A DNA stretch of 64,000 nucleotides from DATGMP01 sp035293565. Lineage in GTDB: Bacteria; Pseudomonadota; Alphaproteobacteria; BOG-932; Roseiterribacteraceae. Position numbers and translations under genes: made by a program. Position 1 is the first letter of the stretch; each line of letters begins with the position of its first letter. This document shows positions 9,268 to 18,464 of this stretch, piece by piece. Location: assembly GCA_035293565.1 (NCBI GenBank), contig DATGMP010000130.1:62001-126000 (forward strand), given 5' to 3'. Below the pieces are notes generated by a model. The model was not told the origin of the DNA, made no database searches, and saw only the letters and a list, made by a program, of their open reading frames with translations.

Positions 9268-9881
9268 GGCACGTTGAATTCTTCTTCGATTGCTCCAGCC
9301 CGTGGACCTATCTCGCCTTTCACAACATCCAGCCGATGGCGCGCGAGCTCGGCGCCGAGATCGTCTGGCGGCCGATTCTGGTGGGCGGCGTGTTCAATGC
9401 GGTCAATGACCGGGTCTATCGCGACCGTGAGAATCCGCTGCCGATCAAGGCGGCCTATATGGACAAGGATCTCGCCGATTGGGCGCGGCTCGCCGGACTT
9501 GCGATCCGATGGCGGCCGACGATCTTCCCGATCAACAGCGTGCGCGCTATGCGCGGCTGTCTCGCCGCCGAGCGCGAAGGCAAGCTGGTCGAGCATGCGC
9601 GCCTCGTGTTCGAGGCCTATTGGCGCGATGATCGCGACATTGCACAAGACGCAGTCCTGCGCGAGGTCGCGATCGGCTGCGGGCTCGATCCTGATCGCTA
9701 TTTCGCCGCGATCGGGAGCGACGAGATCAAATCCACGCTTCGCGCCAATACCGACGAGCTGATCGCCCGCGGCGGCTTCGGCTCGCCCACGATGTTCGTC
9801 AATGGGGCGGACATGTATTTCGGCAATGACCGCCTGCCGCTGGTACGCGCGGCGCTGACGCGCGGCCTGAACCACGGTTAA
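9264..9881 (+). CDS. 2-hydroxychromene-2-carboxylate isomerase family (DsbA/GST-kappa fold)
   Basis: A 205-residue thioredoxin-fold protein of the HCCA isomerase/GST-kappa group. The N-terminus FFFDCSSPWTYLAF places Ser/Ser at the glutathione-activating position rather than a CxxC redox pair, and GFGSPTMFVNG near residue 172-182 is the cis-Pro loop. In naphthalene pathways this family isomerises 2-hydroxychromene-2-carboxylate using glutathione. Its ATG overlaps the stop of the 50-residue ORF, and its own stop overlaps by 4 bp the convergent radical SAM gene. Aromatic catabolism is the likely setting. Confidence 0.85.
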   Translation: MRHVEFFFDCSSPWTYLAFHNIQPMARELGAEIVWRPILVGGVFNAVNDRVYRDRENPLPIKAAYMDKDLADWARLAGLAIRWRPTIFPINSVRAMRGCLAAEREGKLVEHARLVFEAYWRDDRDIAQDAVLREVAIGCGLDPDRYFAAIGSDEIKSTLRANTDELIARGGFGSPTMFVNGADMYFGNDRLPLVRAALTRGLNHG

Positions 9882-11476
9882 GCGTGCAGGAGCGCCCTTT
9901 CGCCGCCCGGCAATGGCTGAACGGCCTGCCAGCGGCCTGAGTCGACATCCGCGATTTGCCGATCGATATCGGCGACGATCTGCCGGGCGAAGGGGCCGAG
10001 ATGCAGGTAGAGCGCCATGATCATCGTCACATAGGGCAAGGATCTCGGGTTGTGGATGGCGCAGTCGAGCAGCGTCTTCCAAAATTCTTTGCGGACGCCG
10101 GGCCCGGAAGCGGGGATCCGCCGGATGAGCCGCGCGAAGCTGCGCAGCTCTCCCGGCGCGAGGCGATGGGGCCGGCCGCGCTTGAGCATCCGCCCGAGCC
10201 GTCGCACACGACCGAAGAAGGCCGCCGGATCGTAAATCGCCTCCAGGACGGCCTTGTAGTCGCCAAGCACGTCGCGACGCGGCCGGTTCGTTTCGAAATT
10301 CAGCCCGGCCGTGCATTGATCGCCCGCATTCACCGGGTTGTCGTCGGGAAAGAGGCGTCCCTCGCCGAGAAGGCGACGGGTGAGCTGCGTATTCGGCAGC
10401 GCGTAGAGCAGACCGACCATGCAGACCGGAATCGCCGTATCCTCGATGCACGCGATCATGCTGGCGGCAACGCGGCCTTTCTCGCTGTCGAATCCGACGA
10501 TGAAGCCGGCATTCACGAAGATGCCGGCGCCATAGATTTTGGCGACGCTCTCCTGCAGGTCGCGCCGCGTATTCTGCTTCTTCTGCATGCTAACGAGCGT
10601 ATCCGTATCCGGACTCTCGATACCGACGAAAATCGCGAAGAAGTTCGTCTCCTTCATGGCGCGCAGCAGCTCGGCGTCGTCGGCGAGATTGATCGATGCC
10701 TCCGTCGAGAATTCGAACGGAAAACGCTTCTCGTTCATCCAGCGCTTCAGATCGGGTAGAAACCTCTTGAGCGCTTTCTTGTTGCCGATCAGATTGTCGT
10801 CGACGAAATCGACATGACCGCGATAGCCGAGCGCGAACAGCGCGTCGAGCTCGGCCAGAACCTGCTTGTTGGTCTTGGTTCTCGGCACCCTGCCATACAG
10901 CTCGATGATGTCGCAAAACTCGCAATTGAATGGACATCCGCGCGAGAACTGGACGCCGACATGCAGGTAGTGGTCGAGTTTCAAGAGATCGAAGCGCGGG
11001 GTCGGGCTCGTGGTGATGTCGGTTTGCCCCATCTGCGCTTTGAAGACGCCTTCGGTGTCCCCGTTGCGCCAGGCGGCGATGAAATCGACCATCACCTCCT
11101 CGGCTTCCCCGAGCACCTGAAAATTCGCGGCGCTGTAGAATGACGGGGTCGACGTGACGTCGGGGCCGCCGACCACCACCGGCTTGCTGCCGGCACGGCA
11201 CATCTCGATGATCCGCAGCGTATCGTTCCGTTGCGGAAGCATCCCGCCGGTCATCACCAGGTCCGCCCAAGCGAAGTCGTCGTCGGTCAGCGTTTCGGTG
11301 TTCCGATTGACTAGCCGAACATCCCACTCTTTCGGAAGCAAGGCGGCGACGGTAATCAATCCCAGCGGCGCTGCCGGGTAGCGGGCGCCGGTCAATTCGC
11401 AGGCGGCGCCGTAATTCCAGAATGAGCTGGCATTGAAGCGGGGGAAGATCATCAGGACGTTGCAGCTGCCGGTCAT
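9878..11476 (-). CDS. B12-binding radical SAM protein, HpnP-like
   Basis: A 532-residue enzyme. Residues 1-140 form a Rossmann-like cobalamin-binding domain (VVGGPDVTS near 101-109; no DxHxxG). The radical SAM core carries C181-x3-C185-x2-C188 in SRGCPFNCEFC, and a DUF4070-type C-terminal domain follows. Stretches such as GRVPRTKTN, FVDDNLIGNKKALK and VSMQKKQNTRR resemble the hopanoid C-2 methylase HpnP family. HpnP makes 2-methylhopanoids from cobalamin and SAM at the membrane. No other hopanoid genes are in the window, so the symbol is withheld. A second, diverged family member is at 59099-60661. Confidence 0.85.
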   Translation of the reverse strand: MTGSCNVLMIFPRFNASSFWNYGAACELTGARYPAAPLGLITVAALLPKEWDVRLVNRNTETLTDDDFAWADLVMTGGMLPQRNDTLRIIEMCRAGSKPVVVGGPDVTSTPSFYSAANFQVLGEAEEVMVDFIAAWRNGDTEGVFKAQMGQTDITTSPTPRFDLLKLDHYLHVGVQFSRGCPFNCEFCDIIELYGRVPRTKTNKQVLAELDALFALGYRGHVDFVDDNLIGNKKALKRFLPDLKRWMNEKRFPFEFSTEASINLADDAELLRAMKETNFFAIFVGIESPDTDTLVSMQKKQNTRRDLQESVAKIYGAGIFVNAGFIVGFDSEKGRVAASMIACIEDTAIPVCMVGLLYALPNTQLTRRLLGEGRLFPDDNPVNAGDQCTAGLNFETNRPRRDVLGDYKAVLEAIYDPAAFFGRVRRLGRMLKRGRPHRLAPGELRSFARLIRRIPASGPGVRKEFWKTLLDCAIHNPRSLPYVTMIMALYLHLGPFARQIVADIDRQIADVDSGRWQAVQPLPGGERALLHA

Positions 11477-11521
11477 CTCGTGAAGACCTTTCGTTTCAAC
11501 AGCTGATCACGGTCGAGCTAG

Positions 11522-11683
11522 GCGACTCCGCCCCGCTGCACTGGCTTGCCAGGCAGCTCCCTTTTGCCAGCGTCGAATTATGAGGGTACGGACATCACTC
11601 CGAATCCGCTTATGCCATACGCGACGATGGGCAACCAGCAATATCTCTATCACGCGGTGGACGCCCCGACCGCGCTGACCTAG
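11522..11683 (+). pseudogene. Possible 3' remnant of a decayed gene
   Basis: The 237-bp gap between 11476 and 11714 contains a stop-to-stop open stretch with no good start. Its last 37 residues, such as ITPNPLMPYATMGNQQYLYH, look protein-like in composition rather than random. It ends at TAG 11681-11683 and is flanked by unrelated genes. This may be the tail of a deleted gene. I do not recognise the family. Confidence 0.25.
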
Positions 11684-11713
11684 AACGGCCCTTCCTGATC
11701 GGATGAGGGCGCC

Positions 11714-13081
11714 TTGTGGCTTGAGCTGTTCCGGCGGGGGCTGGCGCCGGTCACGCTCACCGCTTGCCTGGGTGAGGGCGTCTCCGCCCTCAATACCTTC
11801 CTGGTCTCGACCGCGATGCCGCTGGCGGTGCGCGACCTCGGCGGCATACGCTATCTCGCCTGGACGACGACGGTCTTTCTCGTCGCCGCGATGGTGGCCG
11901 GGGCGGCGACCGGTTTCCTCAAAGGACAGATGGGCGCGCGCAGACTTCTGCTGGGCGCTTCGCTGCTGTTCTTCATCGGCACGCTGGTCGCCGGCGCCGC
12001 GCCCTCCATGCTCGCGATTCTAGCGGGACGGGCTCTGCAGGGCGCGGGCGAGGGAGTCATCGCGGCGGCTTGCTACACCCTGGTCATCGAATTGTTGCCG
12101 CAGGCGCTGGTGCCGAAATCCTTCGGCGTGATGGCGGTCGTGTGGGCGATTGCCGCCTTCGGCGGCCCGCTGCTGGGCGGCATCATGACCGAGCTGTTCT
12201 CCTGGCGCGCCGCGTTCCTCGTGAACGTGCCGATCATTCTCGCCTTCACGGCGCTGGTGATGCGGGCCGTGCCGCGTGGGGGAGCCAGACAGCCGAGCGC
12301 CAGCCTGCCTTTCGCGCGCCTGCTGGGCATCGCGGGCGGCATCATGCTGATTGCGATCGCCGCCGTCTCTGAAGGGCGCCTTGCGGCGGCGGCGCTGATC
12401 GTGCTCGGTCTCGCGATATTGGTGGCGGTGACGCTCGCCGATCGTCGCGCGGCGGTGCGCCTTTTTCCCGGCGACGCATTCTCGCTGAAGACGACCGTGG
12501 GCGCCGGGCTTTGGGTCGTGCTGTTGATGCCGCTCGCCCAATCCAGCACATCCGTCTATCTGCCGATCTCGATACAGAGCCTCTGGGGCTACAGCCCGAC
12601 GGAGGCCGGCGCATTGATCGCGATGATGGCGGTGTCCTGGAGCGGCACGGCGATGCTGGTCGCGCTGCCGCGCGATTCGCGCTTCGCGGTGCCGCTCATC
12701 CGGATCGGCGCTGTACTGCTGGTATTGGGCATGATCGGCGTCGCCATTGCCGTGCCCGGACGGCTGCCGGTGCTGCTCGCGATTTGCCAGGTGCTGAACG
12801 GCGCCGGGTTCGGTGTCGGCTGGGGCTACCTCAACCAGGCCGTCGCGATGGGCGCATCGCCGGCGGAACGCGATCTCGCCTCGGCGCTGGTGCCGACGAC
12901 TCAATCGGCCGGCTATGCGATCGGGGCGGCGGTTGCCGGACTGGTGGCGAATGCGAGCGGCTATTCGGGCGCCCTCGCCACCCATGGCAGCGCCGCGATG
13001 GCTGCCTGGATTTTCGGCGTCGGCGCGGCGATCGCCACGATCGCGGTGTTGGCGAGCTTCCGCGTGCGGCCAGTCGCCTAG
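11714..13081 (+). CDS. MFS drug exporter, DHA2-like
   Basis: A 455-residue permease, with about 14 hydrophobic segments, like the EmrB/QacA (DHA2) group. Typical elements are LNTFLVSTAMPLAVRDL in TM1, GRALQGAGEGVIAAACYTLV in TM4-5 and GGPLLGGIMTELFSWRAAF (motif C and the following loop). The start is TTG 11714 with a weak GAGGG site. The family exports drugs and lipophilic compounds with protons. It is convergent with and overlaps by 4 bp the FAD oxidase gene. Confidence 0.85.
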   Translation: MWLELFRRGLAPVTLTACLGEGVSALNTFLVSTAMPLAVRDLGGIRYLAWTTTVFLVAAMVAGAATGFLKGQMGARRLLLGASLLFFIGTLVAGAAPSMLAILAGRALQGAGEGVIAAACYTLVIELLPQALVPKSFGVMAVVWAIAAFGGPLLGGIMTELFSWRAAFLVNVPIILAFTALVMRAVPRGGARQPSASLPFARLLGIAGGIMLIAIAAVSEGRLAAAALIVLGLAILVAVTLADRRAAVRLFPGDAFSLKTTVGAGLWVVLLMPLAQSSTSVYLPISIQSLWGYSPTEAGALIAMMAVSWSGTAMLVALPRDSRFAVPLIRIGAVLLVLGMIGVAIAVPGRLPVLLAICQVLNGAGFGVGWGYLNQAVAMGASPAERDLASALVPTTQSAGYAIGAAVAGLVANASGYSGALATHGSAAMAAWIFGVGAAIATIAVLASFRVRPVA

Positions 13082-14463
13082 TCGCCGAAAATCTTCCCCG
13101 GATTCATGATGCCGTTCGGATCGATCGCGGCTTTGAGCGCGCGCATCACACCGACCGCGGCGCCGTGCTCGCGGTTCATGAATTTGAGCTTGCCCAAGCC
13201 GATGCCATGCTCGCCGGTGCAGGTGCCGCCCATCGCGATGGCGCGCTCGACCAGACGGTCGTTGACGCGCTCGGCTTCGGCGATCTCTTCCGGATTGTTG
13301 CGGTCGATCAGCAGCACGAGGTGGAAATTGCCATCGCCGACATGGCCGACCAACGGCGCCTTCAGATAGGTGGTGGCGAGATCCTTCTTGGTCTCGCGGA
13401 TGGCTTCGGCGAGGCGGGAGATCGGCACGCAGACATCGGTCGGGAAGGCTTGCGCGCCGGGGCGAAGCGCGAGGATCGCCCAGAGCGCGTCATGGCGCGC
13501 TTGCCAGAGGCGCGTACGCTCCTCGGCCAAGGTCGCCCAGCGAAAATCGCCGCCGCCATTTTCGGCCGCGATCGCGCCCATCATCTCGGCCTGCTCTTTG
13601 ACTCCGGCCTCGGTGCCGTGGAATTCGAGCATCAGCGTCGGCTGCAGCGGATAATCGAGCTTCGAATACTTGTTGATAGCCTCCATCTGGAGCTCGTCGA
13701 GAAGCTCGATGCGCGCGACGGGAATGCCGGCCTGGATGGTCTGGATCACCGTGTCGACCGCGCCTTCGATCGTCGCGAAGGAGCACACGCCCGACGAGAT
13801 CGCCTCGGGGATGCCGTAGAGGCGTACCGTGATTTCGGTGAGAATGCCGAGCGTGCCTTCGGAGCCCACGAAGAGGCGCGTCAAATCATAGCCGGCGGAG
13901 GATTTGCGCGCCCGCCCGCCGGTGTGGATCACCTCGCCCGAGGGCAGCACCACTTCCAGCGCCAGCACATTCTCTCGCATCGTTCCGTAACGCACGGCGT
14001 TGGTGCCGGATGCGCGCGTCGAGCTCATGCCGCCGATCGAGGCGTCGGCGCCGGGATCGATGGGGAACATGAGGCCCGTATCGCGCAGATGCGTGTTGAG
14101 CTGCTTGCGCGTCACGCCGGGCTGCACGGTTGCGTCGAGATCCTCGGCATGGACCGCGAGAATCTTGTTCATCTCGCTGACATCGATGCAGACGCCGCCA
14201 TGCGGCGCTGTGATGTGGCCCTCCATCGACGTGCCGGCGCCGAAGGGGATGACCGGAGTCCGCGTCTCATTGCAGATCCGCATGATGCGCGAAATCTCAT
14301 CGGTCGAACGGGCAAAGACCACCGCCTCGGGCGGATGCGGCTCGTGCCAGCTGGAATCGGTGCCGTGATGCTCGCGTACAGCCATTGCTGTCGTGAGCCG
14401 GTCTCCGACGACTTCGCGGATCCGGGCGAGCGTACCGTCGATATCTTTGAGGCGCGTGTCCAT
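13078..14463 (-). CDS. FAD-binding oxidoreductase, glycolate/D-lactate oxidase (GlcD/Dld) family
   Basis: A 461-residue flavoprotein. The PCMH FAD-binding domain spans about residues 40-215 with VIPFGAGTSMEGH and DPGADASIGGM, and the C-terminal FAD-oxidase domain has VGHVGDGNFH and TGEHGIGLGKLKFM, the metal/substrate-binding His-rich motifs of D-2-hydroxyacid dehydrogenases. It oxidises a D-2-hydroxy acid, passing electrons to quinone or cytochrome. Its start is 1 bp from the stop of the upstream reductase gene, so the two form an operon. Exact substrate is unknown. Confidence 0.9.
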   Translation of the reverse strand: MDTRLKDIDGTLARIREVVGDRLTTAMAVREHHGTDSSWHEPHPPEAVVFARSTDEISRIMRICNETRTPVIPFGAGTSMEGHITAPHGGVCIDVSEMNKILAVHAEDLDATVQPGVTRKQLNTHLRDTGLMFPIDPGADASIGGMSSTRASGTNAVRYGTMRENVLALEVVLPSGEVIHTGGRARKSSAGYDLTRLFVGSEGTLGILTEITVRLYGIPEAISSGVCSFATIEGAVDTVIQTIQAGIPVARIELLDELQMEAINKYSKLDYPLQPTLMLEFHGTEAGVKEQAEMMGAIAAENGGGDFRWATLAEERTRLWQARHDALWAILALRPGAQAFPTDVCVPISRLAEAIRETKKDLATTYLKAPLVGHVGDGNFHLVLLIDRNNPEEIAEAERVNDRLVERAIAMGGTCTGEHGIGLGKLKFMNREHGAAVGVMRALKAAIDPNGIMNPGKIFGD

Positions 14464-14464
14464 G

Positions 14465-15427
14465 TTACGGCACCATGATGACCCGGCCGAACGGATGGCC
14501 GGTCTCGATATGCCGATGCGCTGCGGCGGCCTCGGACAACGGGAAAATCTTGTCGATCGGCATCTTCTCGGTTCCGGCGGCGCAGGCGCGCATATGCTTG
14601 TCGATCATCGCGCGCACGCGCTCGCTGGCCATTTCCGGGCCGAGATAGACGCCGAGCAGGATGAGCCCGTTGATGATCAGGGCGGATTGGTCGATGGTCG
14701 CCGGCGCGCCGTTGGCGAAGCCGACGATCGCGATGCGACCGCGGAAAGCCGTCGCCTTCATCACCTTCTGAAAATCGGGGCCGCCGACCATGTCGACGGC
14801 GAGATCGACACCCTTGCCGCCGGTGAGCCGCCGCGCCTCCTCGGCGAAATCGACTTTGCGATGATTGATGCCGTGATCCATGCCGAAAGCCGTCAGCCTT
14901 TCCAACCGCTCGTCGCTCGAGGAGGTGCAGATCACCTTTGCGCCCGCAGCGTGCGCGAGTTGGATCGTCGCCAGGCCCACGCCGCCCGCGCTGCCATGAA
15001 CGAGCACCGTCTCCCCGGATTTCAAGCCGCCCCAAGAGAAGAGAGCATCGTCGGCGGTGCCGAACGTCGCCGGGACGGCCGCGGCGATCTTGATGTCCAG
15101 TCCATCCGGCACCGGCCAGGCCATATCCTCCGGCACGGCGCGGAGCTCGGCGTAAGCGCCGGCCCAATAGAGAGACGCGACGCGTTGGCCGGCCTTGAAA
15201 CGCTTTGCGCCGGGGCCGGTCGCGAGCACCGTGCCGGCCGCCTGGTAGCCGATAACATGCGGTCTTTTCGGCGGCGCGAACATCCGGCGATTCAGGAGAT
15301 CTCCGCCCTCGATCGAAATCGCCTCGACTTTGAACAGGATCTCGCCGTCGCCCGGTCTCGGGTCAGGCACCTCCTCACAACGCAGCACCGAGGGCGGGCC
15401 ATTCTCGTAATTGACCGCGGCTTTCAT
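14465..15427 (-). CDS. Zinc-binding-type quinone oxidoreductase (MDR superfamily)
   Basis: A 320-residue medium-chain reductase of the quinone oxidoreductase group. The GroES-like N-terminal domain is followed by an NADPH-binding Rossmann fold with VLVHGSAGGVG (about residues 140-150). No structural-zinc cysteine cluster is visible. ATG at 15427 is preceded by GGGAGGAAT; longer readings to 15643 run antisense through the cupin gene. The family reduces quinones or enones with NADPH. It is the first gene of the operon with the FAD oxidase. Confidence 0.88.
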   Translation of the reverse strand: MKAAVNYENGPPSVLRCEEVPDPRPGDGEILFKVEAISIEGGDLLNRRMFAPPKRPHVIGYQAAGTVLATGPGAKRFKAGQRVASLYWAGAYAELRAVPEDMAWPVPDGLDIKIAAAVPATFGTADDALFSWGGLKSGETVLVHGSAGGVGLATIQLAHAAGAKVICTSSSDERLERLTAFGMDHGINHRKVDFAEEARRLTGGKGVDLAVDMVGGPDFQKVMKATAFRGRIAIVGFANGAPATIDQSALIINGLILLGVYLGPEMASERVRAMIDKHMRACAAGTEKMPIDKIFPLSEAAAAHRHIETGHPFGRVIMVP

Positions 15428-15533
15428 GCGATTCCTCCCGATGCTTCTGAACGTGCCTTGGCATCGTTCTAGCACGGAAGGCGCCGGAATCGATTCTCTT
15501 GACCCGGATCGGACGATCGGCCGGGATGCAGCC

Positions 15534-15959
15534 ATGAGCGATGCCGATGCGATCATCCGCGCCCTCGGGCTGAAGCCCCACCCGGAAGGCGGACATTTCA
15601 TAGAGACCTGGCGGGCCACAGCGACGGGTGGCGACCGCGGCACGGGGACCGCGATCTATTATCTGCTGCGCGAAGGCGAGGTCTCGGCCTGGCACCGCGT
15701 GGACGCCGCGGAGATCTGGCATTTCTACGCCGGGGCGCCGCTCGAACTCGGCATCTCCCGCGATGGTCTGGAGCGGACGGCAATGATTCTGGGTGCCGAC
15801 ATCCAAGCCGGACAGCGGCCGCAGCTCGTCGTGCCGCAGCACGCGTGGCAGAGGGCCAGAAGCCTCGGCGCCTGGACGCTGGTCGGCTGTACCGTCTCGC
15901 CCGCTTTCGAATTCTCCGGCTTCGAAATGGCTCCTGCCGGATGGGAGCCTGGCCGCTAG
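15534..15959 (+). CDS. Cupin, DUF985 family
   Basis: A 141-residue cupin of the DUF985 group, recognised by the N-terminal LGLKPHPEGGHFIETWRA and the cupin strands WHRVDAAEIWHFYAGAPLEL. Start at ATG 15534 gives the family's usual length; the frame is open 123 bp further up but that overlaps the divergent reductase gene. Its stop overlaps by 4 bp the convergent phasin gene. DUF985 cupins have a conserved metal-like pocket but no established reaction. Confidence 0.87.
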   Translation: MSDADAIIRALGLKPHPEGGHFIETWRATATGGDRGTGTAIYYLLREGEVSAWHRVDAAEIWHFYAGAPLELGISRDGLERTAMILGADIQAGQRPQLVVPQHAWQRARSLGAWTLVGCTVSPAFEFSGFEMAPAGWEPGR

Positions 15960-16681
15960 GCGGCCGCCAGCTCCCGCATCTTCTCGACCGCCTTGCTCAT
16001 CTGCGCGCTGAGCGGCGCCATGGCCTCGTTCGTCACCTTCAGGCCGAGCTCGGAAAGCGCCGAAGATTCGGCAACCAGCTTGTCCAGGCTGTTCTTGGTG
16101 AGCACGGTGTGCATCTCCACGACCTCGTGGAGCGTCTTGGCTTGCAGCATCGCCGTGGCGAGCTTCGCGGCCTCCTCCATATGGGTGCGCGCGATATCGA
16201 GCATTTCCTTTCCGAAATCCTCCAGCCCCTTGGTGAATAGCGCGTTCGCCTTGACGAGCGCGTCGAAGCTGTCCTTGCCGAAAGCGGTGAAATCCTCGTA
16301 GCCCTTCAGCATGGCGGCCGAACCCGGTTTCTTCGCGGGGACGGGCAGGGATGCGGGTGGGACCACGCTCAGCTTGGTCGGAACGGTGGGCGGAACCGGC
16401 TCTGCGATGATGACCGGAACCGACCTCGGCGCATCGGCGACAGCCGGCTGGGGGACTGGCTTTGAAGCTTCAACGACAATCGGTTGGGCGACGGCGGGCT
16501 TTGGAGCCGCGGCGGCGACGGGTTGCGGCAAGGGGAGCTTAGGAGCTTCGGGCGGAACCGACTTCGGCGCTGCCTTCACGGTCGCCGCCTCCTTCTTGAC
16601 GGCGACGGGCGGCTTCGTGGCCGGCTTCGGCGCGGACACCTTGGCCTTGGGCGTGGTCGGCTTCTTCGGTGTGGTTGCCAT
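15956..16681 (-). CDS. Phasin family protein with Ala/Pro/Lys-rich N-terminal region
   Basis: A 241-residue protein. Residues 1-130 are low complexity (repeated KPTTPKAK, VAAAAPKPAV), and the C-terminal 110 residues form the phasin domain (GYEDFTAFGKDSFDALVKANALF, EVVEMHTVLTKNSLDKLVAES), amphipathic helices that coat polyhydroxyalkanoate granules. ATG 16681 has AAGGAGG eight bases upstream. The Lys/Ala/Pro-rich tail is like histone-H1-type or PhaF-type tails that could tether granules to DNA; that is inference. No other PHA genes are visible here. Confidence 0.88.
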   Translation of the reverse strand: MATTPKKPTTPKAKVSAPKPATKPPVAVKKEAATVKAAPKSVPPEAPKLPLPQPVAAAAPKPAVAQPIVVEASKPVPQPAVADAPRSVPVIIAEPVPPTVPTKLSVVPPASLPVPAKKPGSAAMLKGYEDFTAFGKDSFDALVKANALFTKGLEDFGKEMLDIARTHMEEAAKLATAMLQAKTLHEVVEMHTVLTKNSLDKLVAESSALSELGLKVTNEAMAPLSAQMSKAVEKMRELAAA

Positions 16682-16816
16682 CTGGGAAACCTCCTTCAGC
16701 AATGGTGGCGCAGAGGCGCAACGCGGCTATGCTGCACTGCAGCACATGGCTGCACTATGAGCCCCGGAGCACGTCTCGTCAAGAAATCTTGTGCGCCGCA
16801 ACATCGCGGCGCATCG

Positions 16817-17689
16817 TCAGGTCTTGCGCGGCGTATAGCCGTCGCATTCGATGACTGGGATGTGGGTCCAGCCACCGTCGGGCAGCTGCAGCCACGCGCC
16901 CGCCGCGAGCGCCCCGCCGTCGACATGGATTGTCGTGCCGGTGACCCAGCCCGACAGGCGATTGGACGCCAGATAGATCGCGGCTCCAGCAGAATCCTCG
17001 GGCTCGCCGAAACGGCCGATGGGAAACCAGCGGGCGAGATAATCCTTGTTCTCCGGCGGCACGCCCTTCGTGCCGCGGACCTGGTTGCTGTTGGTGGTCT
17101 CGGGCGCAATCGCGTTGACGCGGATGTTCTCGGGGCCGAGTTCGACCGCGAGCGACTGCGTGAAGCCGGTGACCGCGCCCTTGAAGGCGCCATAGGCCAC
17201 GAGGTTTGGGATGCCGCGGAAGGCTTCTATGGTCGAGACATTGATGATGCTTCGCCCGCCCTCCGCCTTTCGCAGAAGCGGCAGCGCCGCGCGCGTGACG
17301 AGGAACATGTGGCGCAGATTGACGGCGTAGAGCGCGTCCCACTGCGCTTCGGTGCTCTCGCCGAACGGGCTGTTGCTCTTGAGGAAGTCACCGACATTGT
17401 TGACCAGAACGTCGAGCTTGCCGAACCGTTCGGCGATGCGTCCGATCACGCGTTCGACATCGTCACGTTTCGTCGCGTCGGCGATTTCGACCAGCGCGTC
17501 GACGCCCGCTTTGTCGAACGATGCGCGGACGGCTTCCACCCTGTCGGGCGCGATCTCCAGAACCGCGACCTTCATTCCGAGCGCGCCGAAATTCTCGGCG
17601 ATCGAGCGGCCGATTCCGCCACCGCCGCCGGTGACGAGCGCGATTTTATCCTTGAGCCCGATGAAATCGATCTGATCGACGCCGCTCAT
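16817..17689 (-). CDS. Short-chain dehydrogenase/reductase
   Basis: A 290-residue SDR with TGGGGGIG near residues 20-27, NNVG (NNAG variant), the VNL tetrad Asn, and Y-x3-K in VAYGAFKGA. It has about 30 extra residues at the C-terminus after DGGALAAGAW, longer than usual for the family. It is the last gene of a five-gene minus-strand operon (20457 to 16817) with gaps of 7-9 bp. Likely oxidises or reduces an alcohol/ketone intermediate of the pathway defined by the epoxide hydrolase. Confidence 0.88.
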   Translation of the reverse strand: MSGVDQIDFIGLKDKIALVTGGGGGIGRSIAENFGALGMKVAVLEIAPDRVEAVRASFDKAGVDALVEIADATKRDDVERVIGRIAERFGKLDVLVNNVGDFLKSNSPFGESTEAQWDALYAVNLRHMFLVTRAALPLLRKAEGGRSIINVSTIEAFRGIPNLVAYGAFKGAVTGFTQSLAVELGPENIRVNAIAPETTNSNQVRGTKGVPPENKDYLARWFPIGRFGEPEDSAGAAIYLASNRLSGWVTGTTIHVDGGALAAGAWLQLPDGGWTHIPVIECDGYTPRKT

Positions 17690-17698
17690 CCGTTTCCC

Positions 17699-18457
17699 CT
17701 ATCCCCGCCCGATAAAGGGCATCTTGGTGGCCATGATAGTCATGAACTGGACGTTTGCGTCCAAAGGCAATGCCGCCATCTGGACGATCGCGCGCGCTAC
17801 ATGCGCGACATCCATTACGGGCTCCTGCATGATCGTACCGTTGGCCTGCGGCACGCCCTGCCTCATGCGCTCGGTGAGTTCGCTCGCCGTGTTGCCGATG
17901 TCGATCTGCCCGACGGCGATGTCGTATTTTCGCCCATCGAGCGACGCCGCGCGCGTAAGTCCGGTCATCGCGTGTTTGGTCGCCGTGTAGGGCGCCGAGT
18001 TCGGTCGCGGCACATGCGCCGAGATCGAGCCGTTGTTGACGATGCGCCCACCCACGGGCTTCTGCGCCTTCATGATGCGGAATGCCGCCTGCAGGCAGAA
18101 GAAGGCGCCGTTCAGATTGGTGTCGACCACCGACCTCCACTGCTCGACGGTCAGATCCTCGAGCAGAATTGGCGGCGCGCCGATGCCGGCATTGTTGAAT
18201 AGAAAATCCAATCGGCCGAATCGCTCCCTTGTCCGAGCAAAGAGCGCTTCGACGGAGTCCGAATCCGCGACATCGGCCTGCACCGCGATCGCACGCGCGC
18301 CATCCGCGCCGGCTTGCGCAACGGCGGCTTCGAGCTTCTCCACGCGCCGCCCCGCGAGTACGACCGACCAGCCTTCGGCCAGAAGCGCCAGCGCCGCCGC
18401 CTTGCCGATTCCGCTGCCCGCGCCGGTGACGAGCGCGATCTTGACTTGCTCGGTCAT
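17699..18457 (-). CDS. Short-chain dehydrogenase/reductase
   Basis: A 252-residue SDR with TGAGSGIG near residues 11-18, NNAG, TNL for the tetrad Asn and YTATK for the catalytic Tyr/Lys. The C-terminus lacks the usual VDGG motif and instead ends MTIMATKMPFIGRG, so this is closer to the YdfG-like classical SDRs that work on 3-hydroxy acids or sugars. It is separated by 9 bp from the downstream SDR and 7 bp from the hydrolase upstream. Confidence 0.88.
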   Translation of the reverse strand: MTEQVKIALVTGAGSGIGKAAALALLAEGWSVVLAGRRVEKLEAAVAQAGADGARAIAVQADVADSDSVEALFARTRERFGRLDFLFNNAGIGAPPILLEDLTVEQWRSVVDTNLNGAFFCLQAAFRIMKAQKPVGGRIVNNGSISAHVPRPNSAPYTATKHAMTGLTRAASLDGRKYDIAVGQIDIGNTASELTERMRQGVPQANGTIMQEPVMDVAHVARAIVQMAALPLDANVQFMTIMATKMPFIGRG

Positions 18458-18464
18458 TGGCGCC

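Noticed and set aside
12511..14478. A 655-residue open frame on the plus strand over the DHA2 exporter and FAD oxidase genes
   Set aside because: It runs antisense or out of frame to two well-matched genes, is Arg/Gly/Ala rich as expected for shadow frames in high-GC DNA, and has no ribosome site or domain.
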